64,000 nucleotides of DNA. Source: Hysterangium stoloniferum. Lineage: Eukaryota; Basidiomycota; Agaricomycetes; Hysterangiales; Hysterangiaceae. The position numbers and the translations under genes are program-made. The notes under the pieces were generated by a model. That model made no database searches and was not told the origin of the DNA. It saw only the letters and a program-made list of their open reading frames with translations. The number at the start of each line of letters is the position of its first letter. Positions within the stretch are counted from its first letter, which is position 1. Positions 45,501 through 56,432 of the stretch are shown here, piece after piece. The DNA lies in the NCBI GenBank assembly GCA_015178975.1, contig WHVD01000141.1, positions 1 through 64,000 of the forward strand, written 5' to 3'.

Positions 45501-45842
45501 GAAGACAAGAAGTGGTTCGATATGTTCCGTGTCCTGTTTGAGCTTGTATCGGCTTTTGGTGGTATAGGGTTGAGCTTGGGCTTGCCGACGGTAGGTCAAG
45601 GAACGGCGCGTACCAGTCAACTGCAGGTGCTAACACCGACAATCAAGGATAATGTCTCATTCTCTGGCGCATTAGGGCCTCTTTCGAAACTGGTTGTCAT
45701 TGTCATAATGGTTCGAGGCCGACATCGAGGTTTGCCTGTAGCAGTCGACCGCTCTATCCTTTTGCCGCAAGAGTTGGCACTAGGTAAACAGCCAAACCAA
45801 ATGACTCCAATTCCAAACGACAAACCACTTAAGGAAGGTTGA
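42536..45842 (+). CDS. TRK1: TRK-family high-affinity potassium transporter (about 20 exons)
   Basis: Plasma-membrane K+ uptake protein. The first exon reads FFRIHLLCFTIIPLICSGIFFACNG and SAMTVTGLSTVNLSTITVWQQ, the first pore loop/helix set. A long hydrophilic loop (43021-43800) is Ser/Pro-rich, as usual in fungal TRKs. Later parts: GTQLISFILIAPWLAS, SSYTGGGMSLVD, ILAGNHALPIF, LSFLLKHPRR, HQTWFLVACLVLF, SLIEWVSFLVLDIG, VGTRIIVGFFQGLAVRASGFSAVSI (second half pore), VYPVAMTIRSTNVYEERSLGVF, and the C-terminal WFDMFRVLFELVSAFGGIGLSLG, SFSGALGPLSK, RGRHRGLPVAVDRSILLP. Apparent stops fall inside introns. One junction near 44530-44625 (before the CFNQLHAYRF stretch) does not resolve cleanly, and may hide a one-base change or an unusual splice site. 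Confidence 0.9.
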
Positions 45843-45934
45843 ATTACCTGCTTTAACATACTCATACCAAACATAACGTATTAACGCATATCGTTCCTTA
45901 ATAATGTATTCGATAAGGGATGGACAATCTATTG

Positions 45935-47775
45935 CTACAATTCCTTTTTGATGGAAGGGGCATTTTTAGTCTTATGCTCTTCCAAGGCCTTAAGACGTTC
46001 TGTCAGGGTTGGATGTGAATGATGCACTGCTGAGAATCTGCATAACTGTGATCAGAGATGGCCCAAGGCATTAAGGAAAAGGACTTACAGCCAGTCAACC
46101 CATACAGTGCTCAAGTTCTCAATGTGGATAGTGGTCAGGGCCTTTCCAAGACGCTCGCCCATGTTGGCAACATTAGCAATCCCAGGAACCTTCTCATGAA
46201 GTTCACAAGCGAACGCATCAGCTTCCCATTCAAACTTGCGTGAAATGAAGTTCATTCCAATGCCCACAAAGGTTTCGAGAGGTGTCAATATCATCTGTAA
46301 ACCGAACAAACGGATGAGCCTCAACCACGAAAAGACATAGTCGTCAGCCGTACCTGGAAAAGCAGAAATGAAACCAATATTGGTGGCTTAGCAGCAGCGG
46401 ACGCCGCGAAGTCAAAGGAACGTAGAAGAGGTGGAGAATGCAAGAAAGGTGGGAAGATGGCCAGAATTGAGAAAATGTGGAGTTGAGAGACAAGCATAAG
46501 CTGGGATGGGTGCATGTAGTACCAATGCCCGAGTTCGTGAGCTGAGACAATGTAAGTACAGGCTTGTATCGAACCAAGTGGGACTAACCAAGAACAGCCT
46601 CAACTTCTTCTGGGGTGCTCTGCTTTATCAAAGTATCAAACACAACAATGTGCTTGCTCTGGTGATACACCATCAGTCGTCCCTCGATGTACGGTGTAAT
46701 GATGACATACCCATGGCAATCCAAAGAAGTATGCATTGCTGTGAGAACTCCTCTTGGAACCGTCGATTTCATACAGATGCTTAAGCGGGAACTTCAAACC
46801 TGAGGCAAGTGCTTCTATCTTGGTCCTCAAAGGGCCTTCGGGTAATGGAGATAGCTTGTTGAACAGAGGTTGAATCCAGCTGGGATAAATGAAGATCATA
46901 AGCATCTGGAAAATCAATCTAGCGATAAGGCTGTCAACGAGACGACCTAAAAATCGAGTGAAAAAAGATACCCACAAGAAAGCCATAAGCCATGGAACGA
47001 ATCTATCTCCGGCCCAACGGACAACAGCAAGGAAAGCAGACAAGAACGGTGCGCCAACCACGAGGGCTACAAACCAGTTTTTAATATGATCTGTAACAAA
47101 GAGTTTGGGTGTTGTCTTGTTGAAGCCATGTTTTTGTTCAAGGACGAAGGTTTTGTAGACCTCGACTGGAAGTGATTGGATACTAGACATGGCAAACAAG
47201 ACCGCAGCAAAGACAATGCTTTGAGGAATCTTTAAATCAGAAATCACACTCGAATAAATCTACCGCATAATGGAGATGTCGATGGGATAGGTCCATACCT
47301 CATACTCGGACCCGTACCCAGATTTGCCTAGGATGTTGCCAGCGACCTCCCAGGCCCATGCATACCCGCCGTAATAGATTACGGCCGTCTCTAAAATCTG
47401 ATTGAAAAGCCCAGATACCAGCGAGAATTTCGCCTTATCCTTCCCATACGCTTGCGACTTGGCAAAAACATCCCCAGTGAAGTGAGCGGCGAGTTGTCGT
47501 GGCGGTTCAGTTTTGGAATAATTAGGATATTGACGCATCCTACGAGAATTAGCAACAGATAAAAACCCATTATAAGCATCGACTCCTTACAATAGATAGG
47601 TCTCGAACAAATGGTGGCTCCATGAAAACAAGAGGACATACCTAGGAACATTAGTCAAATCAACCCTGTTCACTTGTTAGGTGCGAACTTACTTTTTCCA
47701 AGGAATGGCGTAGTCAGTGGTTACCCATGCCAACCTATGGTTCACACTGTCCAAAAAAGAATGAATCACTTCCAT
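45935..47775 (-). CDS. STE24: CAAX prenyl protease 1, Ste24-type zinc metalloprotease
   Basis: ER/inner-nuclear-membrane protease that removes the last three residues of prenylated proteins and further processes a-factor-like pheromones. Start MEVIHSFLDSVNHRLAWV at 47775, with small exons for YVLLFSWSHHLFETYLL and MRQYPNYSKTEPP (the conserved Y-L-x-x-RQ region). Then hydrophobic helices, LPVEVYKTFVLEQKHGFNKTTPKLF, and GSKRSSHSNAYFFGLPW. The zinc motif HELGHW (HExxH) is formed across an intron at about 46555-46600. FEWEADAFACEL provides the downstream Glu ligand, and the C-terminus is HSHPTLTERLKALEEHK. All catalytic elements are present. It lies 93 bp tail-to-tail from TRK1. Confidence 0.93.
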
Positions 47776-48043
47776 TATGCTGTTCGTCTTTGTAGCAACA
47801 ACAGTACGTGTCAGTCTATAAGCGCCAGTGGGTTACATAACCTCGATTTTCATCACGTTTGCCCATGACGTTGGCGCACTCAAATACCTTCAGCGCTCTC
47901 AACCCGACTATCCTGTCGACTCCTCCATGAAAATATAATCTTGAAATATTGTTATACCATACAACACGATAGGCAGTAATAAAACTAAAATTTAGTAGTA
48001 CAAAGTTGAACAATGTCACTGGAAGCCACGGTGCTCAGAATCT

Positions 48044-49236
48044 TCTCATGGCACTCAGTCGCTTCTTTCGTCCATCTGAAGGGGACATCGGGATCATTCT
48101 TCGCTTGATCAGCCTCAAAGAACACTTCATAGCTTCAAGGTCCTCTCCATCCGTCTTCAGAACCGCCTCTATGACATCCACTACAGGTGGATATCCTTCC
48201 CACTCCCTCTTAGAATTGGCAGGGGTCTATGTTTGCTGCTCCACATGTAAAGTGGACTTAGCCCTTTCTCTGTGGCATATTTCTGGAGCTTGGCATGGTC
48301 TCCGCGGGCACCATCAGAAATCTGCAGGTAAAATATTTCCAGGGATATGGTCTGGCCAAGTTCTGTCATTGAATTTAAAAATTGATCCACGTTGGCAGAT
48401 CTGATAGTTGGGTCAGCGGACACGCTTTATAAAGTGCTCATTAACATACGATAATAATGTGGAGATCCACAAGGAAGCACACCGCATATGTAGATTGTAT
48501 CCAAAGATCGAAATTATCGCGTGCAACACGCTCTCAAATGTCCCAGGTATGCCGCCATGTATTCACATGAGTACCCCATGACCACATTTCATACGCGCTA
48601 TAGTGTCAATCATCATTCAGCTGAACATATATGTTCTAATACATGAAAATAGGCGGATCTTGTTTGGCAGCCTCATCAGCGAGCTGCCGAAGATCGTCAG
48701 CAATGATTTCGAATGAATTTGTGATACTGTCGTCATTGTTGGACCCTACTTGCACGGTCCGGCAACCCAATGCATGTGTAATTTTTTGTCATCGCTCAAT
48801 GGCGAAATAAGCTCAACAGGGCATACATTTCTGGAACAGCTTGAACAGCGACCGGGACCGCTCATAGCCGGCATCTCTCTTCTTTGGGTGATTCTGCCCC
48901 TCAAACTTGGAGAATATGTACGTCCTTTTCGGTATGAGATCCTAGTTCGCTCATTATCACTTAGAATGCTCACGGATTTAGTGCCATCACCACGATCCCT
49001 AACTCTTCGCATATTTTTCTGATCTCTTCTCCAGCCTTCACTGGCTTATCGACATCTCCTCTTCATCGACTATCAAAGTTATGACATTCCTGTCCTTCCT
49101 TTTGCGACTCATGTTTTGCATAAGCCTCGACTTTTGGGAATCATAATTCGACCAATTGAAAGCCAGCTTCGACGATTGCACGCAACTTCATGAGGATATG
49201 GGACCCATGCATCCCAGCCCAAGGCGTAGCATAGCA
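48044..49236 (-). pseudogene. Xylose-isomerase-like TIM-barrel gene (3-dehydroshikimate dehydratase-like), dead
   Basis: Spliced similarity on the minus strand: GMHGSHILMKLRAIVEAGFQLVEL, EEIRKICEELGIVVMALNP, FEIIADDLRQLADEAAK, AYEMWSWGTHVNTWRHTWDI, and ISDGARGDHAKLQKYA. The order and the WSWGTHVNTW region fit the AP-endonuclease-2/xylose-isomerase-like fold used by sugar isomerases and 3-dehydroshikimate dehydratases. I count three in-frame stops at conserved positions: after LVEL, after NFDSR and after TWDI. No convincing ATG precedes the first strand, and the C-terminus departs from the family. I see no sign that it could make a full protein. Confidence 0.7.
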
Positions 49237-49480
49237 TGTTTGGATATATCTGATAGACACTATTCTGGGTAATAAAAGTAACCGAGAGGTAAGTAGATTG
49301 TGAGAAGTATAGTGAAAATATCCGAGCCCTTGAGTGGTTCGTAAATCTGCCATAGTATACTTAGGCTGTCCGTCTTTCCGACAGACAAGAAAAATCTGAT
49401 CAAAACTACTGTCAAGTTGATGTTAGAGTGTACAATATAACAGATTCTTGACAAACAGAACAAGAATGCCTTTTTGACTT
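49237..49480. other. Intergenic before duplication copy 1
   Basis: AT-rich. Nothing recognised. Confidence 0.45.
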
Positions 49481-51780
49481 GTTTAATACAGACAAAAAAG
49501 GTGATCGAATTTTTTGACTAATTTGTTTACATAAGTCATAAATGGTGAGCACACTTAAGGATAGAACCCTTTGCCTAGCTTGACTCATCCAAAAAATGGG
49601 AATGCCGGTAAGCATGCGTCTACAGTCATGTATGAGTGCACCTAGCACCTAGTTATTTAAATATCTTATTAAGCCTGTGTACGTGGGTATTCTAGCTGCT
49701 TAACGGGTATAATTTTCCTAAGCCATTCCCAGACCGTCGTGGACAATTCCCCTTGGATTCACACTCAAGAAAGATATGTGCCGAACCTGCGACATTTTCT
49801 AGTCAGTGTGGTATACAGTGTCTAGACGCATGTGATCTGCATTTATAATGACCTCTGCACAGGCTCATACCCCTTCTGTTTACCAATTGAAATCTCCAAC
49901 AAGAATCCAAGGCAACCGAGAATAAAAAATCGGTTTTCTACCCAGACGCCAACCCCCGCTTCAAAATCATCGTAGTGACTTGATCAACGCCATAGGTGTT
50001 TGAAGTTCAAGGTCTCCGTTAGCATCGCCATCAGAGTGAGGCGCTCTTTGGGTAATTGTCGCAAATGCGCTTCAGATATATTTGTAGCGACTTAAATTGG
50101 CACTTCGTCGTGCGTGTCGATGGGTACTCTGCAGTCATAATGCTGAGACGAATCTACCCCCCGCCTGCCACTGGCCGGTATGTCAAGACTCACCAGCTTG
50201 CCATCTACAATCGAGCCGCAGGAAACGATACACCCACAGTACAATTGCTAGAAGTTGCTGGGGACTCCGGTGCTGCTCACCATCAGACAAGCAACCTGAA
50301 TACCAACACGGGTGTGTCCCGTGTGTACGTCAGGATTTCGGGGTTGTGCGCTGTCGATAGATGGTCGCGTATTAGCCAGCGCATGCAAGGTAGATCAGGA
50401 AGTACTCTCTGATAGCGATACTAACGGAGACCCTGAATTCATAGTACCTGAAGTTTTGACGCAGCCACTGCAACTATTTGAGGCACCTCCAGAGCTAACA
50501 AAACAGGGTCATTAAAAAACTGATTCCCTGTCAGTGTCGAACACCTCGGATCTCTATTGGAGGCTCTAATTGGGAAAAGGAGCAGAACTAAACCTGCACA
50601 AGAGATAAGTATGACATGTATTCACAGCTATCATCCCTCCAGAAAATGATAGAAAATAATGAAGGTTTATCTTGCTAGAGGTTGGCTAGGTTGTGTTGCC
50701 GCAACGCAACTTTGGCTTTGTTAAGCCGCCTTGAAGCCGTCCCCAAAACTAGGGCTACATCCGAAGCTGGAGCCGGAGCCTTAAAGTGGGGAGCTATTTA
50801 TTTGGCGCCGTGCCCAACCAGTGGCTTGGCCAAATAAGCCTTTGCCGCAACACTTTAGAGACGTCTGGCACACAAAAGGAACAATAAGAAATAATAATCG
50901 CACATAATTCGGCTGAATCTCGCTACCCAGCATAATACGGAATTGCTACTGGTATTATGGACGCAGCTGTGCTGTTGACACTGGGAACTGTTTGTCGATT
51001 CTCCGATAGAATCACTGTGCCTCACATGCACTTCTGCCACTTTCCCATGATATGACCATTTCCGGATGTGTTAAATAAGTGCAGTGATTTTTTGACGAAT
51101 ACCACTGCGCTTAGCTGTGAATTTTCGATTCCAGGACCCCGCCGACCCTTCGAAAACATTATGTTTTGTCACGAACGTAGTGCCTTCGGGGTTTCCGCAG
51201 GCCTTCTCAGGTGGGAAATCCATTAATTATTTCTTTTTTATAAATAAACTTCACATCGCACAGAATGCGGTCTGGCACCTCAATTTGCAAACCCACAGCT
51301 CTGCATCGCAGGCAGCAGGCGCCTAGTGTGAACATGTTTCCCAAGCGTGTTTACGGCGTCTGTTTGGTGATACCTCGTGTCGAGAGGGAGAGTACTGTTA
51401 AAAATGTAACTAGATATTACAGCCCAGTCTCGTATAGATGCTGTGAGAATTACTAGATACAAGAATTTGCACGAAGAATGCCAAAATAGTTTAGGTGTAC
51501 AATTTACAAAGCTCGTATTTATGTTAACTAAAGTGACCATTTTCGGGAACAAAAGAAATGTAAGAAAATAACAAAGAGAAATGGAAAGAACATGATGGAA
51601 TGTCCGTGAGACAAAGGAACAAAGGTGATTACTGTAAGCCTTTGTTCTGATCCTGCATGAGTTTCCGGCTTTACCTGAGAGACCAGGACTATGACGCGCT
51701 TGTTATTCCAACAGATATACCAGACTAGTACTAAGCAAAGTCAAGTACTATCTACTACTCATATATCCATGTAGAACAAT
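49481..51780. repeat. Direct duplication copy 1 (2.3 kb), empty-site copy
   Basis: Matches 53683-61050 once the Copia element is removed. It starts at GTTTAATACAGAC and ends at ATGTAGAACAAT. Contents are mostly non-coding. A plus-strand frame at 50056-50412 (118 aa, unrecognised) is disrupted in copy 2 and is probably not a gene. The sequence ACGTCTGGCACAC at 50861-50873 is the unoccupied Copia target. Confidence 0.9.
50693..50853. mobile_element. MITE-like GC-rich palindromic element (161 bp), copy 1
   Basis: Ends are near-perfect inverted repeats: GTGTTGCCGCAA at left and TTTGCCGCAACAC at right. Inside are further GGCTT/AAGCC pairs that could fold. No clear target duplication. Duplicated along with its surroundings. 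Confidence 0.4.
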
Positions 51781-51937
51781 TCAGCAGTGGAATAAGGGAA
51801 AGGGCAAAACAAAAGGAAGTTGGCCCAGTGGCACAAGGCAGTTTCGCTTCTTTGTTGTCCTAAAGATAGATGTGCCATTTTAGCTTGTGCACATTTAACA
51901 AGCACCTCTCCACCTGGAGTACTAGCCGTCCTGAAAA

Positions 51938-53095
51938 ATGCCACACTTTTCAAGTTTTGGTTATCTGTCCCCTGACTCCCCGCCTTCTGAGGATAGCATT
52001 CTCGAGGATAACACTTACTTGTACCGTGTATACTCGGAGACGGAAAATAAAAGAATCCAATGCCACGGATTCGTCGCCCGGATCCACCACAAAACTTCCT
52101 CGACATCATGTGGTGTTAATTGTCAATGTAACCACAATAGACTTAGAAAGCGTAAAGCACTTTACTGACTCTCCACAGATAAGGATCTCACCCCCGTTTC
52201 GCCCTCGGAAACTCACATAATATCCCACGTGACGGAATGGGCTCGTAACAAGGGCCCACTGATATCCACCAGTCTTAACTTTGTTTATGCGGTAGTGGAG
52301 GCATGCCGCAGAATATACAAGAAGTATGCCAACAGCAAAGACCTCCACGTCGCCTTTATTTCTTCGGCAGTCATAGCAGAAAAATGCAAAATAGTTTCTC
52401 TCCTGCATCACAGCTGCATTATCCGCGGTAGTTCTCAGGCAAACTTGGCCAAAGCGGCGAGTGAAATGCTCGTTATTGGCCAGATACCTCCCGAGGCAAT
52501 CGAGTTCACTATTTCCGTGGATGCTCTCTTGAAAGTACTTCCTGGCTTTTGGGTGCGAGATAGCAAGGATCCAGAACCCATGCCTGTCTTCTATGAAGCA
52601 TTGTTCGGCGGCTCTATCGCAAGATTTGCGGATCGTGAGCTGAGAATTGCGTTACAAAGCGCGGGGCTCATTGCCCCCACTGCCCGCATCTGCTTTGGAG
52701 TGAAGTTGGCTATCAACTTGATCAAAAATGCGGACTGGGTGAACGAGCATCGTCGTTCACCCGAAAATGTGTCAAAGCTAGCTATGGAAATGGCGCATTT
52801 CCCGTGCGATGAGGGTGAGGTACTCAGCGTATCAACGTAATTACAAAGCCGCTCCGAGGTCATCCAGAGACTTGTCGAGTCGGAGTATTCGAACAGCTTA
52901 AACGCTGCTGAGGAGTCCCTCGAAAATAGCACGGATAGTTTAATTGACGGTTTGAGGCATGTTTCTATTCTATTGCCCTACAGGCTGCTGTCTGACCTTG
53001 TTTCAACCGCAGAGCTCTCAAAATTACTAAAGGAGAATAAAGTGACCATTTTCGCAGGGACTGCTCCCCCTTACAAGATCGTAGTTGAAGGATAG
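51938..53095 (+). pseudogene. DUF7587-like protein gene with an in-frame stop
   Basis: Exon 1 is 51938-52109 and exon 2 is 52179-53095. The protein has NTYLYRVYSETENK near the start and a Gly-Phe-Val-Ala motif (HGFVARIH). Then come HVTEWARNKGPLISTSLNFVYAVVEACRR and LHVAFISSAV. This R...STS...A pattern fits the fungal DUF7587 domain as I remember it. A helical region follows. TAA at 52838-52840 (codon 249 of the spliced frame) interrupts an otherwise open frame that continues about 84 codons to TAG at 53093-53095. A single CAA to TAA change would explain it, so the gene is truncated or newly inactive. Function unknown; see findings for an ADP-ribosyltransferase-like hypothesis. Confidence 0.6.
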
Positions 53096-53401
53096 TGTTT
53101 TTCAGTTTATTTCTCATGGTGATCCGTCTTGGGAACAGATTCAAGCTGAATACGTTTCAGTATGATGAGTGTGCGAGCATGTAAACTACGATTCAATTCA
53201 GACATTATGGTACTAACCTTGGTGATATATACTAGACAGACTGTGACCGACAAAGATACTCGTCGCAATATAGTGATCCCTCCTGTTAAAAATTAAACCG
53301 AGGCATCCATGGCTATGTCTGCGACGAGGTAAAACATGTGTCTGGCCAGTCGATCAACGAGGCGGCCTTCCGTTCCACATCTCTCTCCTAAATCAACTAA
53401 T
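53096..53401. other. Intergenic, nothing recognised
   Basis: Short spacer after the DUF7587-like gene. Confidence 0.45.
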
Positions 53402-53681
53402 TTAGGAAGTCACCGTGAACTTCTGTTCTTGTTCCTGGAACCATGCCGAATCCACAAGTTTGATGACCTCCATGGTTTCGCGCGGTGGCATCTGTCCAGC
53501 TGAACGATACCTGAGATATTCGCCTTTCAGCCCATCAAGTTCGTCCACGACGGGGGCAGGTTTCACGCCGTGATCCTCATATGCGAATCGCGGACTTTGA
53601 TCCCCATCTGCCTCGCTGATTCTACACAAAAGTGCTCTAGCGGAGGTGGCAGGGCGCAGCTCTTTGTAGATGCATTCTTTA
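53402..53681 (-). pseudogene. Unidentified C-terminal gene fragment
   Basis: A minus-strand frame reads RPATSARALLCRI, PRFAYEDHGVKPAPVVDELDG, MPPRETMEVIKLVDSAW and stops at 53402. It has real-protein composition but begins abruptly at the left border of duplication copy 2 (53683), so the upstream part was probably cut off by that rearrangement. I do not recognise the family. Confidence 0.45.
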
Positions 53682-55150
53682 AGTTTAATACAGACAAAAA
53701 GGGTTATCGAAATTTTTGACTAATTTGTTTACGGGAGTCATAAATGGTGAGCATACTTAAGGATAGAAACCTTTGCCTAGCTGGACTCGTCCAAAAAAAA
53801 AGGGAATGCCCGTAAGCATGCGTCTACAGTCATGTATGAGTGCACGTTAGCTCAGCTAATTTCGACTAGACACCCCCTATTGACCAGTTACTTAAATCAC
53901 TTACTAGCCCTGTGTACGTGGGTATTCTGGGTATTTTATGTGCTGTTTAACGGGTATAATTTTCCTAAAACATTCCCAGACCGTCGTGGACAGTTCCCTT
54001 TGGATTCACACTCAAGAAAGATAGGTGCTGTGCGACATTTTCTAGCTAGTGTAGTATCCAGTGTCTAGAGGCATGTGATCTGCATTTATCATGTCTTTCT
54101 GCACAGGCTCATACCCCCTCTGTTTATTAACTGAAGTCTTCAACAAGAATCCAAGGCAACCGAGAATAAAAAATCGGGTTTCTACCCAGACGCCAACTCC
54201 CGCTTCGAAATCATTGTAGTGACTTGATCAAAGCCCTAGGTGTTTGAAGTTCAAGGAGGAGCTCTTTGGGTAATTGTCGCAAATAAGCTTCAGATATATT
54301 TTTAGTGACATTGAATTGGCTCTTTGTCGTGCGTGTCGATGGGTACTCGGCAGTCATAATGCTGAGACGAATCTACCGCCCGCCTGCCACTGGCTGGTAT
54401 TTCAAGACCTTACCAGCTTGCCATCTACAATGGAGCCGCAGGAAACGATACACCCACGGTACAATTGTTAGAAGTTGCTGGGGAGTCCGGTGCTGCTCAC
54501 CATCAGACAAGCAACCTGAATACCAACACGGGTGTGTCCCGTGTGTACGTCGGGATTTCGGGGTTGTGCGCTGTCGATAGATGGTCACGTATTAGCCAGC
54601 GCATGCAAGGTGGATCAGGAAGTACTCTCCAATAGCGATACTAACGGAGACCCTGAATTCATAGTACCTGAAGTTCTGACGCAGTCACTGCAACTATTTG
54701 AGGCACCTTGAGAGCTAACAAAACAGGGTCATTAAAAAACTGATTCGCTGCCAGTATCGAACGCCTCGGATCTTTGTTGAAGGCTCTAATTGGGAAAAGG
54801 AACAGAGCTAAACCTGCACAAGAGATAAGTATGACAGGTATTCATTAATTATGGGATATCTGTAGTTATAGTACTTTTATGCCCTTCTTATTTGTCAGGC
54901 TTTGAGATATATGAGCAGTTCACACATCGCTAAAGATAGAAGCTCGATGATATCAGATTAAGTGCAGCTTAAAACACGTCAAACTTTTCCAAGCGCCCGT
55001 GAAAACATGACTACCAATCTGTAATTACACTGAGTATGGCTGTACATGTTGAAAATTCTGTCGAGTAAATCAAACAGAGCACAGCTATTGTCTCTCCAGA
55101 AAATGATAAAAAATAATGAAAGGTTTATCTTGCTAGAGGTTGGCTAGGTT

Positions 55151-55312
55151 GTGTTGCCGCAACGCAACTTTGGCTTTGGGTTAAGCCGCCTTGAAGCCGC
55201 ACTAAGCCCAGGGCTACATCCGAAGCTGGAGCCGGAGCCATGAAGTGGTAGCCATTTATTTGGCGCCATTCCCGACCAGGTGGCTTGGCCAAATAAGCCT
55301 TTGCCGCAACAC
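55151..55312. mobile_element. MITE-like GC-rich palindromic element, copy 2
   Basis: Same inverted ends as the 50693 copy. Lies 15 bp left of the Copia insertion. Confidence 0.4.
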
Positions 55313-55326
55313 TTTAGAGACGTCTG

Positions 55327-55615
55327 TGTTGAAGTAACGGTGTTACGTAAGCTGTATTTGTAAGCTGGAACGCAGTGTTGGGCAACTACATAGTTGCGCT
55401 TCACTTATGGATACTATATATGGTTGGAGACCGATCGCGTAACCTCTCAGTGAAGGTTTATCACTCACTGAGAGGTACGCATATTTCCCTTATCTCGCAT
55501 TAGTAGTTTACTTACTATTAGTTCAGTTATATTTAGGTAGATATCAATACATATCTTAGTGAAGGTTTATCACTCACTGAGAGTTATATTTAGAACTGCG
55601 CAAATATTCTCAACA
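55327..55615 (+). repeat. Copia 5' LTR (289 bp)
   Basis: TGTTGAAG...CTCAACA. Contains a perfect 12-bp hairpin ACCTCTCAGTGA/TCACTGAGAGGT (55442-55476). A second partial copy of its loop and right arm lies near 55556-55583. Confidence 0.95.
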
Positions 55616-55628
55616 GGTTATGGGCCCC
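55616..55628 (+). promoter_or_regulatory. Primer-binding site, initiator-tRNA-Met half-molecule type
   Basis: GGTTATGGGCCCC directly follows the LTR. It is complementary to the anticodon stem-loop region of initiator tRNA-Met, the priming mode known for Drosophila copia. The gag ATG (55620) lies inside it. Confidence 0.75.
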
Positions 55629-56432
55629 GCAGAACCTAGTATCAAGAGCTTCGTTGTCCCAAAACTCGACCGAGAAGGATCGAACTGGGTTACCTGGAAG
55701 AACCAGACACTGATGGTACTCAGTGCTGGTAGAGGTCTAAAACGACACCTTGAGGGAACTGCGAGGGAGCCGCCGCCGACTTTCGGGGCGAAGCATGTTA
55801 TGACGGAAGACGATTGGGCCAAGGTCGAAGCTGCAGAGCAACGACAGGACGAATTTGAACAACGCGAGGCGTATATCAAAGCCCAGATCTTCACGTCCAT
55901 TGAGCCGAGTCTTCAGATTGAGATTCAGAAGCTAAAGACGGCTAAGGCAGTGTGGGATGCATTATGCCTCAAACATGAGGGTAAAGCACTGTCAGTTAAA
56001 ATTGATATCAGACGTCGCATGTATGAGATGAAGTGCAAAGACGACTCAGCAGTCAAAACGCACCTCGATGAACTCATGAAAATGCAAGCCCAACTCGAGG
56101 GCATGGACGCCGGTCTATCCAATGACGATCTAGTCACTGTTATACTTGGATCATTGCCGAAAAGCTACCGACCAGTCATTAGCACAATATCAATGTCCGC
56201 GAAATTCGCCGCATCACCCCTCAAACCGAATAAAGTGGTCGAAGCCATAATCGAAGAATTTGAAAGACTCACTATTGAAGAGAAGAAGCTGAAGGCTTCT
56301 GAGACTGCTATGTCAGCATCCAAACACCGCGGGAAACCCAAAAATACACAGAAAACGGATAAATCACATGAAAACATGGAGTGTTGGAACTGTGGGATTA
56401 TGGGTCATATTTCAGCTGAATGCCGGAAATGA
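55620..56432 (+). CDS. Copia gag (270 aa)
   Basis: Structural nucleocapsid protein. The N-terminus has VPKLDREGSNWVTWKNQ, the middle KAVWDALCLKHEGKALSVKI and LVTVILGSLPKSYRPVI (UBN2-type gag), and a Lys-rich linker leads to one CCHC knuckle CWNCGIMGHISAEC at the very end. The ORF stops with TGA at 56430-56432, two codons after the knuckle. Pol continues in the same frame after this stop. Confidence 0.93.
   Translation: MGPAEPSIKSFVVPKLDREGSNWVTWKNQTLMVLSAGRGLKRHLEGTAREPPPTFGAKHVMTEDDWAKVEAAEQRQDEFEQREAYIKAQIFTSIEPSLQIEIQKLKTAKAVWDALCLKHEGKALSVKIDIRRRMYEMKCKDDSAVKTHLDELMKMQAQLEGMDAGLSNDDLVTVILGSLPKSYRPVISTISMSAKFAASPLKPNKVVEAIIEEFERLTIEEKKLKASETAMSASKHRGKPKNTQKTDKSHENMECWNCGIMGHISAECRK

Noticed and set aside
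50056..50412. 118-aa plus-strand ORF in duplication copy 1
   Set aside because: The matching region in copy 2 (54274-54580) is shifted and shortened, and neither translation has recognisable features.
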